DNA of 10,236 nt from a bacterium (GCA_003557545.1 PWOD01000176.1:1-10236); one strand, 5' to 3'; numbered from the stretch's first letter, positions 1 to 7,214 are shown. Notes: a model not told the origin generated them from the letters alone. Numbers and translations: made by a program.

Positions 1-1643
1 CCCTGGAGCTGCCGGCGATCCCCTATCTGCTGCCTGATGGCTATCTCTATACGGTGATGGAAGGAACACAGCTGGAGATTCTTCAGGCGGTGTTGATGAT
101 TGGCCTGTTAATTCTTGGGGTTGAGATTCTTGCTGAGTTTGGCAATAAAGCAACGATGAAAGTGCTGGCCCTGGTGGTTACCAGGGATATTCGACAGGAG
201 CTATATGATGATATTCTCGATCGGCCGTTGAGTTTTTTTGAAACCCGTAACGTGGGTGATTTGATCAGCCGTGTATCCTCCGATATTGACCGGCTGAAAT
301 CTGCCATTAACAGTTCTATCAGACAGCTCGGCCAGTCCCCCATGGAGATCTTGTTTGTTGTTGCTGTGGCGGTTTATGCCGCTCCGGTCCTGGCACCGGC
401 TTTTGTCGTCATTCCTCTGGTTGCGCTGGTTGTGGCCGTGGCGGGGAAAAAAATTAAGAAATACAGCCGCCAGTCACAGGATGTTCTGGGGCAGATGGTG
501 AGCTTGATGCAGGAACGGTTTTCCGGGATCAAACTGATAAAATCTCTTGGATCAGAAACTCAGGAAAAACAGTATTTCAGCCGGAAAAATGAACGATTTT
601 ACCGCAAACGCCGTCGTAAAGTTCTAGCTGATAAACTGCTAAAATCGCTGCTTCACCTGATGATTTATCTGTTTGGTGTGGCTGTCTTATATCTTGGAGG
701 GCTGATGGTCTTTGTCTGGGAAATATTAACTCCCCAGGGGCTGATTGTCTTTGCCCTGTCCCTCTTCTGGGTCTACAAACCCCTCCGCAAGGTGGCTGGC
801 GTCTATACTGAGCTGCAGGCGGCCCGGGGAGCCGCCGAACGTATTGAGGTAGTCTTTGCTGAGTCGCGCCGTGAGTATTCATTGATGACGTCAGGTGACC
901 GGGTGCTGGAGTTTACCCGGAGGATCGAGTTTTCCGATGTTAGTTTCAGCTACCCCGCGACCGATGAACCGGTATTAGCCGGGATAGATTTATCGATCGC
1001 CCGGGGGGAAAGAATCGCCTTTGTCGGGGCCAGCGGCGCCGGCAAATCAACCATGATTGATCTATTGATGCGGTTTTATGATCCGACCGACGGGAAGATT
1101 TTACTGGACGGGATTGAACTGAAGCAGTTTAACATTCAACAATTTAGAAGAATCTTTGGTCTCGTTACCCAGTCTCCGATTCTGTTTAATGATACGATCA
1201 AACAGAATATTATTTATGGTCGTTCGGACATCTCTGAAGCAGCCGTTGAACAGGCGGCCCGCCAGGCCGAAGCCCTCGATTTTATTAACAACTTACCGGA
1301 ACAGTTTGAAACGATTGTTGGTGAGCGTGGAGTCCGCTTATCCGGCGGCCAGTGTCAGCGCATAACCCTGGCCCGGGCGCTGGCCGGCCAACCCGATATC
1401 CTGGTGCTGGATGAGGCTACTTCCGATGTTGACAGCCGTTCCGAAGCGGCGATTTTACGGGCCTTACGCAACCTGCCGTCGGAGCTTACACTGGTTACCA
1501 TATCGCATGCTCTGGCTACGGTAAAAGATGTTGACAGGATAGTTGTGCTGGCAGATAAGGGTATCGAAGCGGTGGGTAATCATCAGCAGCTGCTGGACAT
1601 TTCTCCTACCTATCGCTATCTGCACAATGTTCAACAACTGTAG
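1..1643 (+). CDS. msbA: MsbA-like lipid A export ABC transporter (5' partial)
   Basis: Half-transporter with fused membrane and ATPase domains, expected to flip lipid A-core across the inner membrane as a homodimer. The frame (codons from base 3) is open to the window edge, so the N-terminus with TM1 is missing. GTG54 and ATG57 are internal: the residues before them (LPDGYLY) fit the loop after TM1. About five hydrophobic segments are visible (bases ~80-155, 340-445, 645-790), with the coupling motif SFFETRNVGDLISR between them. The ATPase domain is complete: Walker A GASGAGKST at 1026-1052, Q-loop near 1168, signature LSGGQ at 1338-1352, Walker B ILVLDEA at 1398-1418 and H-loop His at 1506. 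The family assignment is secure. The lipid A substrate is inferred from the adjacent Kdo and core genes; another lipid or drug exporter remains possible. Confidence 0.87.
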   Translation, partial: LELPAIPYLLPDGYLYTVMEGTQLEILQAVLMIGLLILGVEILAEFGNKATMKVLALVVTRDIRQELYDDILDRPLSFFETRNVGDLISRVSSDIDRLKSAINSSIRQLGQSPMEILFVVAVAVYAAPVLAPAFVVIPLVALVVAVAGKKIKKYSRQSQDVLGQMVSLMQERFSGIKLIKSLGSETQEKQYFSRKNERFYRKRRRKVLADKLLKSLLHLMIYLFGVAVLYLGGLMVFVWEILTPQGLIVFALSLFWVYKPLRKVAGVYTELQAARGAAERIEVVFAESRREYSLMTSGDRVLEFTRRIEFSDVSFSYPATDEPVLAGIDLSIARGERIAFVGASGAGKSTMIDLLMRFYDPTDGKILLDGIELKQFNIQQFRRIFGLVTQSPILFNDTIKQNIIYGRSDISEAAVEQAARQAEALDFINNLPEQFETIVGERGVRLSGGQCQRITLARALAGQPDILVLDEATSDVDSRSEAAILRALRNLPSELTLVTISHALATVKDVDRIVVLADKGIEAVGNHQQLLDISPTYRYLHNVQQL

Positions 1644-1668
1644 GATTATCTGGTAGGTTAGTCGCCCC
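1644..1668. other. Convergent gap between msbA and kdsD
   Basis: Only 25 bases separate the stop codons of the two convergent genes. I see no GC-rich hairpin with a T tract on either strand, so any terminator must lie inside coding sequence or be factor-dependent. Confidence 0.5.
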
Positions 1669-2664
1669 TCAGGTTATTCCTTCACGAAACAGGTCATGCA
1701 TGTGGAGCACGCCGGTCGGTCGGTGCTGTTGATCAACAATAAACAATACCGTTATTTCATTTTTTTCCATCAACTGCAGGGCTTCCGCCGCTCCCCTATC
1801 CCGGGCGATCGTCAGGGGATCAGGGGTCATTACGTCGGTTAACCGGTTGTTAAAAAATGCTTCACTGGTCTCCAGAATCCGCCGTAGATCACCGTCAGTC
1901 AGACAACCTATCAGTTTGCCCTTACTGTTGGTTATCGCCGTAATTCCCAGCCGTTTTTCAGTCATTTCAAATAAAGCTTCCTTCATCGTCGCACTCTGTT
2001 CAACCAGGGGGATATCATCGCCGCTATGCATCAGGTCCTGGACCTCCAGCAGCAGCTGTTTCCCCAGCGTTCCACCCGGATGAAATCGGGCAAAATCTTC
2101 CGGGGCAAAGTCCCGTTGATCGACCACGGTCATCGCCAGGGCATCTCCCAGGGCCAGGGTGGCGGTTGAGCTGGCAGTCGGTGCCAGGGCCAGGGGCCCG
2201 GCCTCCCGATCAACTGAAATATCAAGCACAACCCGGGCCGATTGACCCAGTATACTCTGGGGATTACCGGTCATGGCGATCAGTTCCGGGCCAATTCTCC
2301 GCAGGGGTCTCAGCAGTGATTTTACCTCTTCTGTCTCACCGCTGTAGGAAATGGCTAAGACGATATCTTCCGGACAGATCATCCCCAGGTCACCATGCAG
2401 CCCTTCAGCCGCATGCATAAAGAAGGCCGGAGTACCTGTGCTGGCAAAGGTGGCGACCAGTTTTCGTCCGATCGCTCCCGATTTACCCATACCGGTGATG
2501 ACCAGCCGGCCTGTGAGATTTCTCACCATTTCGACTGCTTCACAGAACGGTTCACCCAGCCGGGGAATCAGGCTGATGATTGCCTCCGCCTCCAGTTTCA
2601 GGGTTCTCTCGGCCCGTTTAAGCAGCTCTTTCTGTGCTGGTAAAGGGGGTTGATTGCTGTACAT
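1669..2664 (-). CDS. kdsD: D-arabinose-5-phosphate isomerase (KdsD/KpsF/GutQ family)
   Basis: Cytoplasmic enzyme interconverting ribulose-5-phosphate and arabinose-5-phosphate, the first step of Kdo synthesis. The 331 residues are close to the family length (~325). A SIS domain spans residues ~48-180, with GMGKSG at 58-63, HAAEGLHGDLG at 84-94 and SYSGETEE at 106-113. The FHPGGTLGK motif is at 194-202. Two CBS domains follow (~209-270 and ~277-329). Lys61, Glu113, Glu154 and His195 match the four active-site residues reported for E. coli KdsD (59/111/152/193) with a constant offset of two. The ATG start is backed by AAGGAGG seven bases upstream. The gene lies 12 bases after kdsA, so the two are almost certainly co-transcribed, which favours KdsD over the sugar-alcohol paralogue GutQ. 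The CBS pair may sense a nucleotide or pathway ligand (inference). Confidence 0.95.
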   Translation of the reverse strand: MYSNQPPLPAQKELLKRAERTLKLEAEAIISLIPRLGEPFCEAVEMVRNLTGRLVITGMGKSGAIGRKLVATFASTGTPAFFMHAAEGLHGDLGMICPEDIVLAISYSGETEEVKSLLRPLRRIGPELIAMTGNPQSILGQSARVVLDISVDREAGPLALAPTASSTATLALGDALAMTVVDQRDFAPEDFARFHPGGTLGKQLLLEVQDLMHSGDDIPLVEQSATMKEALFEMTEKRLGITAITNSKGKLIGCLTDGDLRRILETSEAFFNNRLTDVMTPDPLTIARDRGAAEALQLMEKNEITVLFIVDQQHRPTGVLHMHDLFREGIT

Positions 2665-2671
2665 TTCAGGG

Positions 2672-2678
2672 CCTCCTT
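2672..2678 (-). promoter_or_regulatory. Ribosome binding site of kdsD
   Basis: AAGGAGG on the - strand, seven bases before the ATG. It overlaps the kdsA stop codon (TAA, 2677-2679), an arrangement that allows translational coupling of kdsA and kdsD. Confidence 0.8.
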
Positions 2679-3546
2679 AAGAACCCGGTCTGAATTCGTC
2701 AGCCGGGTAATTAGACTGCTTTTTTTTGCGGTAGTTTCTGGTCAGCTGATGCAGCTCAACAAGGCTTTTAATAATCGGTTCGAGCTGTTTTAATGGCAGC
2801 ATATTATCGGCATCGCAGCGGGCGGTCTCCGGCTGTGGATGAATCTCCATAAAAATTCCATCGATTCCTGTGGCCACGGCGGCCCTGGCCAGGGGAAAGA
2901 TGAACTGGCGCTGCCCACCGCTGGACCCGTCCTTGCCTCCCGGCAGCTGGACGCTGTGGGTGGCGTCATAGACCACTGCCGCACCGGTTTCACGCATCTG
3001 GACGAGATTTCGCATATCAACTACCCAGCGGTTGTAGCCGAAAAAACTCCCCCGCTCGGTAACCATCAGTTGAGAGTGGTGAGCTGTCTGTCGGAGTTTC
3101 TCCACCGAATGTTTGAGCGAGTCCGGGTCAAGAAACTGCCCCTTTTTCAGATTTACAGGCAGGCCGGTCCGGGCCGCCGCTACCAGCAGATCAGTCTGCC
3201 GGCAGAGAAAGGCTGGAATTTGTAGAAAATCCACAACCTCTGCAACCGGCTCCGCCTGCTGCGGGAGATGGATATCGGTTATCAGGGGCAGCTTGTATCT
3301 CTGTTTGATCCGGGACAGGATCTTCAAACCCCGTTTGAGCCCCGGTCCCCGGTAGGAATCGAGCGAAGTCCGGTTGGCCTTGTCGAATGAGCTTTTGTAG
3401 ATCAGCGGCAGCTGGTATTTTTCCGCCAGCCGGCTGAGTTCCTCGGCTGTTTTAAACATGATCTCCTCGGTTTCAATTACACAGGGTCCGAGTATAAAGA
3501 AGAGCTGCTCAGAGTTGAAATATTTGTCAAGCTGTGAACTGTTCAA
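2677..3546 (-). CDS. kdsA: 3-deoxy-8-phosphooctulonate synthase, metal-dependent type
   Basis: Condenses phosphoenolpyruvate with arabinose-5-phosphate to Kdo-8-phosphate in the cytoplasm. The 289 residues match the family. Visible motifs are GPCVIE (20-25), KSSFDKANR (51-59), SYRGPGL (64-70), TDIHLP (90-95), PAFLCRQTDLL (111-121) and FMEIHPQPE (232-240). Cys22, His197, Glu234 and Asp245 correspond to the metal ligands of Aquifex KdsA (Cys11, His185, Glu222, Asp233) with an almost constant offset. The enzyme should therefore be metal-dependent, unlike the E. coli type, which has Asn at the Cys position. The start is TTG, chosen because AGGTGA sits six bases before it and no better start lies nearby. 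The C-terminus has a lysine-rich extension (~272-289). It is first in a pair with kdsD. Confidence 0.95.
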   Translation of the reverse strand: MNSSQLDKYFNSEQLFFILGPCVIETEEIMFKTAEELSRLAEKYQLPLIYKSSFDKANRTSLDSYRGPGLKRGLKILSRIKQRYKLPLITDIHLPQQAEPVAEVVDFLQIPAFLCRQTDLLVAAARTGLPVNLKKGQFLDPDSLKHSVEKLRQTAHHSQLMVTERGSFFGYNRWVVDMRNLVQMRETGAAVVYDATHSVQLPGGKDGSSGGQRQFIFPLARAAVATGIDGIFMEIHPQPETARCDADNMLPLKQLEPIIKSLVELHQLTRNYRKKKQSNYPADEFRPGS

Positions 3547-3552
3547 AAGTTA

Positions 3553-3558
3553 TCACCT
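3553..3558 (-). promoter_or_regulatory. Ribosome binding site supporting the TTG start of kdsA
   Basis: AGGTGA on the - strand matches the 3' half of the consensus AAGGAGGTGA, with a six-base spacer to the TTG at 3544-3546. It decides the start of kdsA. Confidence 0.65.
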
Positions 3559-3588
3559 GAAATAGGAAGTTATAAATATCCAACCAGA

Positions 3589-3611
3589 TCTCCCGGGTAA
3601 CTGTCGGGAGA
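3589..3611. repeat. Inverted repeat in the kdsA leader
   Basis: TCTCCCG (3589-3595) pairs with CGGGAGA (3605-3611) around a nine-base loop. It lies between the predicted - strand promoter and the kdsA ribosome site, so it would form a 7-bp hairpin in the kdsA 5' UTR or act as an operator. No T tract follows on the - strand, so it does not look like an intrinsic terminator. Confidence 0.4.
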
Positions 3612-3613
3612 GA

Positions 3614-3641
3614 TTAAAACTTACTGGATTTATTATATAAT
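3614..3641 (+). promoter_or_regulatory. Putative sigma-70 promoter of kdsC
   Basis: A perfect TATAAT lies at 3636-3641, with TTAAAA (4 of 6 to TTGACA) at 3614-3619 and a 16-base spacer. The predicted transcript starts near 3648, about 90 bases before kdsC. The call rests on consensus matching only. Confidence 0.5.
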
Positions 3642-3661
3642 GAACAGTAGCAATTTGGTAA
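3632..3661 (-). promoter_or_regulatory. Putative sigma-70 promoter of kdsA-kdsD
   Basis: On the - strand a perfect TATAAT lies at 3637-3632, with TTACCA (4 of 6) at 3661-3656 and an 18-base spacer. It shares most of its -10 box with the opposite promoter because ATTATATAAT (3632-3641) is a perfect palindrome. The two promoters probably cannot be occupied at the same time (inference). Confidence 0.45.
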
Positions 3662-3727
3662 GCGGACCGAGGGGGAAAGGATTTTTTTAACTGTGACTGA
3701 GCTGGAACCAGAATTTTCTTCGGTTAT

Positions 3728-3734
3728 AGAGGAG
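3728..3734 (+). promoter_or_regulatory. Ribosome binding site of kdsC
   Basis: AGAGGAG ends one base before the in-frame GTG (3736), four bases before ATG (3739) and ten before a second in-frame ATG (3745). The GTG is too close. ATG 3739 is preferred, and ATG 3745 is possible. Confidence 0.55.
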
Positions 3735-3738
3735 CGTG

Positions 3739-4275
3739 ATGAGGATGGTTGCCCAAAAAAATAAGCTGGAACCGGCGGCCCGGCGGATTAAGCTGTTTTT
3801 GTTGGATGTTGATGGTGTGATGACGGATGGTGGTATCTATCTTTATCGGGGCGGCGAAGCTAAAAAGTTCAATGTACATGACGGGCTGGGAATTAGTCTG
3901 TTAAAAAGGGCCGGCATTTCGGTGGGAATAATTACCGGAAGGGTTTCGGAAGCGGTGCGTAAACGGGCGGAGGAGCTGAAACTTGATCCGGTCTACCAGG
4001 GCTATGGAGATAAGTTGCCGGCCCTGGAAAAGATTCTCAAGGATTATACGGCCGAGGAGCTGGCCTACACCGGCGATGATCTGCTGGATATTCCGGTCTT
4101 GAAACGGGTAGGCTTAAGTTTCGCCCCGGCCAACGCCCGGCCGGAAGTTCAGAAAATTGTTGATTATTGCAGCACTAGTAGCGGCGGAGCCGGTGCCATC
4201 CGTGATATTGCTGATTGGTTATTAAAGATGCGTGGGGTTAAACAGGAGATTTTCGGAAAATATATCGATTTGTAG
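3739..4275 (+). CDS. kdsC: 3-deoxy-D-manno-octulosonate 8-phosphate phosphatase (KdsC)
   Basis: Small HAD-superfamily phosphatase that hydrolyses Kdo-8-phosphate to Kdo and phosphate; KdsC proteins act as cytoplasmic tetramers. Length 178 residues, typical of the capless C0 type. All four HAD motifs are present (numbering from ATG 3739): DVDGVMTDGG with nucleophile Asp23 and acid Asp25, ITGR with Thr66, Lys92 in YGDKLPALEK, and TGDDLLDIPVL with Asp113-Asp114. KFNVHDGLG (~43-51) is also characteristic of KdsC. The gene is divergent from kdsA and is followed 37 bases later by the kinase-heptosyltransferase gene, probably in one transcript. Starts at 3736 (GTG) and 3745 (ATG) are the alternatives. 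It completes the conversion from ribulose-5-phosphate to Kdo in this window; kdsB, needed to activate Kdo, is not here. Confidence 0.94.
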   Translation: MRMVAQKNKLEPAARRIKLFLLDVDGVMTDGGIYLYRGGEAKKFNVHDGLGISLLKRAGISVGIITGRVSEAVRKRAEELKLDPVYQGYGDKLPALEKILKDYTAEELAYTGDDLLDIPVLKRVGLSFAPANARPEVQKIVDYCSTSSGGAGAIRDIADWLLKMRGVKQEIFGKYIDL

Positions 4276-4288
4276 CGGTCCGTCCGCT
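4274..4288 (+). repeat. Small hairpin at the kdsC stop codon
   Basis: AGCGG (4274-4278) pairs with CCGCT (4284-4288) around a five-base loop, beginning inside the kdsC TAG. No T run follows, so it is not a convincing terminator. It could affect mRNA processing between the two genes. Confidence 0.3.
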
Positions 4289-4297
4289 GATTGAACC

Positions 4298-4303
4298 AAG
4301 GAG
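4298..4303 (+). promoter_or_regulatory. Ribosome binding site of the kinase-heptosyltransferase gene
   Basis: AAGGAG is followed by a nine-base spacer and then the GTG start at 4313. It supports the GTG as the true start of the long fusion gene. Confidence 0.7.
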
Positions 4304-4312
4304 CTGGTAGCT

Positions 4313-6157
4313 GTGTACAAGGAAGATCTTAACTGGCTGTTATCCCGGGGATTTGAGCGGCTGGAAATCGAAGGCTGGCAGCTGGTTGTTGACAGACAGT
4401 GGTTGGAACCGATAGTTGGTGAGTTTGGTAAACTGGTCGGGACCGGCTGTCTTAAAGGTGGCCGGGGAAGTCGCCACTGTGCTGTAAAAATCTCTAATAT
4501 TGGACCTCTTTTTTTGAAACAGTACCATCATGGCGGACTGCTTGCTCAACCAGGAGATACCGGTTATGAGTCTCCCCGCCGGTTTCTGGCTGAGCTGCGT
4601 GCCAACCGGGAACTGTTCGATCAAACCGGTCAGACCCCCCGCCCGGGCGGGGTTTTCTGGCGTCGCACCGGTGACAGGTTTTCCGGTTACTTTTTCTCCA
4701 AATATATTGAGTCACGGCCCTTTTCGGAGCTTCTCAGGGGGGAGTATGACGGCGGGGAAAAAATGCTTAAAGAGGCCGGTAGGTTACTGGCAAAAATTCA
4801 CCAGGTTGGGGTTGATCCGGGGGATTTTCACGTGGGTAATCTTCTTGTTACCGGAGCGGGGAAGCTGCTGGCGGTTGATTTTGATCCGGTTAAGTTTGTC
4901 ACCCCCGCCCGGCTGGTAAGAGCTCTGCGAATAGAAAGATTTAACCGCTCCCTTGCTAAAAATGGTTTTGTTAATGAGCGGCAGCAGAGTTTTGTTGCCG
5001 GGTACTGTGAGCTATTCGATTCCCGCCGGATGCAGCTGTTCAGGCTGTTTCAAAAGCCGTTCAGGGGAGTTAAAAATAGTTTCAGTGATTTTTTCTACCT
5101 GGCTAAACGGCATTCGGTCCGACAGATCGACCGAGAGAAAATTCTATTGCGGGCGCCTAACTGGGTGGGGGATGCGGTTATGTCACTGCCGGTTGTCCAG
5201 AGTCTGGCAGGGATTGATTCCCGGGGACGGATAGATGTTGTCTGCCGGGAGACTGTTGCTGCTGTTTATCAAAGCTCTCCGGCCGTGGGAAAGGTCTGGC
5301 GGCTGCCGGAGAAAACTTTTGGTCTGCCCTCAGCCGTCTCCCGCGAGGAGTATTCAGCCCTGGTGGTGCTGCCTAAATCATGGAGAACCGCTATTCAGGG
5401 CTGGAAGTCCGGGATTCCCCGCCGGTTTGGGCTGGCTACCCGGGGTCGTGGCTGGTTTTTTACCGATCGAGCTCGCTTGAATCGGCTCCACCGGGAGATT
5501 CATCATACACGGGTTTTTTATCATGCCTGTGGTGAACTGTTATCAGAACCCGGTCGACTTCCCCTGCCCCGGCTTGAGCTGTCCGCTCAATATCCGCCTG
5601 ATAAACTAACTACCCGGGTTGAGGGAGATTATATGGTGATTCATTGTGGTTCGGCCTATGGCCCCGCTAAACGCTGGCCGGTCCCTGGATTCCGTAATTT
5701 TTTACGCTTATTATTGGATGAGTATGAGTTTTCGGTGGTTGGTGTGGGTGTGGCAGCGGAGCGGGAGTTGACAGCTCAAATATTGCAGGTGGTAGCTCCC
5801 GATAAACGTTGTAATCTGGCCGGGGAGACGACTCTTCAGGAATGTATGGAGATTATCGCCGGTTCCCGGTTGACCGTGGCTAACGATTCCGGGTTGATGC
5901 ATCTATCAGCTGGCCTGGGCAGTCCTACAGTGGGAATTTTCGGTTCGACCTCACCGGAGTTGACCAGCCCGCTGGGTGAGCAGACCCGGATAATTTATGC
6001 GGATGTTGAGTGTAGCCCCTGCTTTAAAAGAGTCTGTCCGCTTCCCCGCCAGAGTTATCGCTGTTTGAAACAGATAACTCCGGAGAAAGTACTGCGAATT
6101 AGTAGAGAGTTACTGGAATTTGACCCGGACGAAGCAGAGAATCTTAATCAGTTATAA
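4313..6157 (+). CDS. waaF: Fusion of Kdo/heptose-kinase-like domain and LPS heptosyltransferase II
   Basis: A 614-residue protein with two enzymatic halves, expected at the cytoplasmic face of the inner membrane. Residues ~1-245 resemble the KdkA/WaaP/InaA LPS kinase family: glycine-rich GRGS (50-53), FLKQYHHGG with likely ATP-binding Lys69, helix Glu95 or Glu100, catalytic loop GDFHVGNLL with Asp171 and Asn176, and metal-site VDFD (188-191). Residues ~275-600 are a GT9 heptosyltransferase: LLRAPNWVGDAVMSLPVV (278-295) with likely base Asp287, GPAKRWP (450-456), NLAGETTLQE (501-510), VANDSGLMHLSAG (522-534) and GIFGSTSP (541-548). Cys567, 570, 575 and 584 recall the cysteine cluster of WaaF-type enzymes. 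A WaaF standing alone is about 340-350 residues, so the N-terminal kinase is an addition. The kinase could act on Kdo or on heptose I; which one is unresolved. Confidence 0.88.
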   Translation: MYKEDLNWLLSRGFERLEIEGWQLVVDRQWLEPIVGEFGKLVGTGCLKGGRGSRHCAVKISNIGPLFLKQYHHGGLLAQPGDTGYESPRRFLAELRANRELFDQTGQTPRPGGVFWRRTGDRFSGYFFSKYIESRPFSELLRGEYDGGEKMLKEAGRLLAKIHQVGVDPGDFHVGNLLVTGAGKLLAVDFDPVKFVTPARLVRALRIERFNRSLAKNGFVNERQQSFVAGYCELFDSRRMQLFRLFQKPFRGVKNSFSDFFYLAKRHSVRQIDREKILLRAPNWVGDAVMSLPVVQSLAGIDSRGRIDVVCRETVAAVYQSSPAVGKVWRLPEKTFGLPSAVSREEYSALVVLPKSWRTAIQGWKSGIPRRFGLATRGRGWFFTDRARLNRLHREIHHTRVFYHACGELLSEPGRLPLPRLELSAQYPPDKLTTRVEGDYMVIHCGSAYGPAKRWPVPGFRNFLRLLLDEYEFSVVGVGVAAERELTAQILQVVAPDKRCNLAGETTLQECMEIIAGSRLTVANDSGLMHLSAGLGSPTVGIFGSTSPELTSPLGEQTRIIYADVECSPCFKRVCPLPRQSYRCLKQITPEKVLRISRELLEFDPDEAENLNQL

Positions 6158-6263
6158 AAATCCGATTAATAGGAAATTAAGTAATAATCCAGACCCATGG
6201 CCATAGACGCAGGTTCATCTCTGCCGTTATTTCTGGTTGGAACTATTTGCTAGAAAAATTACT
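6158..6263. other. Convergent gap after the fusion gene
   Basis: These 106 bases separate two convergent stop codons. The only structure seen is an imperfect hairpin at 6207-6227 (ACGCAG against CTGCCGT with one bulged base) followed by a short T-containing stretch. It is too weak to call a terminator with confidence. Confidence 0.3.
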
Positions 6264-7214
6264 CTAATTGCCGCCCAGGTTATACCTGAAGGCAAGCCGG
6301 TGCAGGTCGCCAAAATCACCAAACGGGATGTAGGCGTAATCAAAGTCCATCCGTTCGTCAATTGTGATCCCTAATCCGGCGGTTAGACCGTTATCAACGT
6401 CATCGATCGTTCCGTCATATCCGCCTCGCAGGGCAAAGGTATCAGTTGCCTGCCATTCCAGTCCCCAGAGAAAGCCCAGCTCTTCGCTGTGAAACTGGTA
6501 ATCAAAATCGAAATGAGTCAGCATATTGACCCCGAGGTCGTGCTCCAGGTCGTAGGATATCCCAAAGCGGGTAAGCAGCGGTAGATCTTCGCTTTCGCTG
6601 TCAAACTTTGGTTGAGTTCCCAGGTTGGCCACCATGATTCCAGCGGATAGAGGCAGTTCGGGATTTTGTGAATGCCATTGTAAACCGGCATCAAGAGCAA
6701 AAGCGTTGGCTGATTCACCATCGATTTCAAGATGGATAATCTTGGCGGCAGCTCCCCAGGACCAGTTTCCCCGGTTTTCGGCAAAACCCAGGCTGGCCAC
6801 CATGTCAAAATCACTGAAACGTCCGGTCTGCTGCAGCTGTCCTCCTACCAGTTCGATTCGTTCTACCGAACCATAGTCTAAGTAGCGCAGCCCGCCGGCT
6901 ATCCGGTGATCGGGTGAAAGACCGTGGATATAATCGACATTACCGTAGGAAATATCCTCCACCAGCTGCTGGTAGGTAAGCTCCAGATCACGATCGGTGG
7001 CAAAGGCCAGGCCGGCCGGATTATAATGGAGTGCCGCAGGTCCGGCTATTGAAGCCACTCCGGCCCCGCCCATGGCAGAGTTGGCTGCGCCGGGGGCGAT
7101 TCTCAAGACCTCGGCGGAAGTTTGTCCACCATCGCCGGCCAGTACTGGCAGCTGGTAACCGGCAATCAGGCCGATCATCGCGGCTACTAACATAAGTTTA
7201 AAAAATAGTTTCAT
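6264..7214 (-). CDS. PorV/PorQ-family outer-membrane beta-barrel protein
   Basis: A 316-residue exported protein. Residues 1-26 form a signal peptide: MKLFFK, then a hydrophobic core, with likely cleavage after PVLA and before GDGG. The mature N-terminus has the family hallmark: LRIAPGAANSAMGGAGVAS followed by ALHYNPAGLA (~37-70), the FadL-like hatch of PorV/PorQ and UPF0164 proteins. The rest is alternating amphipathic strands with many aromatic and glycine residues, ending in HRLAFRYNLGGN, as expected for a ~14-stranded barrel. An in-frame TTG at 7238 would extend it by eight residues, but AAGGAG (7226-7231) lies inside that extension and 10-11 bases before ATG 7214, so ATG is chosen. In Bacteroidota, PorV carries type IX cargo to the attachment complex. 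Here the gene follows a putative cargo by 47 bases. The exact role is inferred. Confidence 0.8.
   Translation of the reverse strand: MKLFFKLMLVAAMIGLIAGYQLPVLAGDGGQTSAEVLRIAPGAANSAMGGAGVASIAGPAALHYNPAGLAFATDRDLELTYQQLVEDISYGNVDYIHGLSPDHRIAGGLRYLDYGSVERIELVGGQLQQTGRFSDFDMVASLGFAENRGNWSWGAAAKIIHLEIDGESANAFALDAGLQWHSQNPELPLSAGIMVANLGTQPKFDSESEDLPLLTRFGISYDLEHDLGVNMLTHFDFDYQFHSEELGFLWGLEWQATDTFALRGGYDGTIDDVDNGLTAGLGITIDERMDFDYAYIPFGDFGDLHRLAFRYNLGGN

Larger units (their letters stand above)
3547..3738. other. Divergent intergenic region between kdsA and kdsC
   Basis: This region holds the putative promoters of both the kdsA-kdsD and the kdsC transcripts. From left to right it contains the kdsA ribosome site, an inverted repeat (3589-3611), an AT-rich palindrome carrying both -10 boxes (3632-3641), and a purine-rich stretch (3669-3680). 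A short frame that runs into kdsC is described under findings. Confidence 0.6.

Noticed and set aside
54-59. GTG54/ATG57 as the start of the ABC transporter
   Set aside because: The frame is open to base 3 and the upstream residues fit the transporter loop after TM1; without TM1 the protein would be incomplete. The gene is cut by the window edge.
2719-2726. A8 tract near the 3' end of kdsA as a programmed slippage site
   Set aside because: It lies in a lysine codon run in a variable C-terminal tail, with no supporting structure or alternative conserved frame; short A tracts occur elsewhere in the window.
2839-3225. 128-codon frame on the + strand opposite kdsA
   Set aside because: It lies antisense within a clear kdsA, resembles no known protein and has no good ribosome site; a shadow frame.
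4274-4288. Intrinsic terminator after kdsC
   Set aside because: The hairpin has only five base pairs and no T tract, and the next gene starts 37 bases after the kdsC stop with its own ribosome site.
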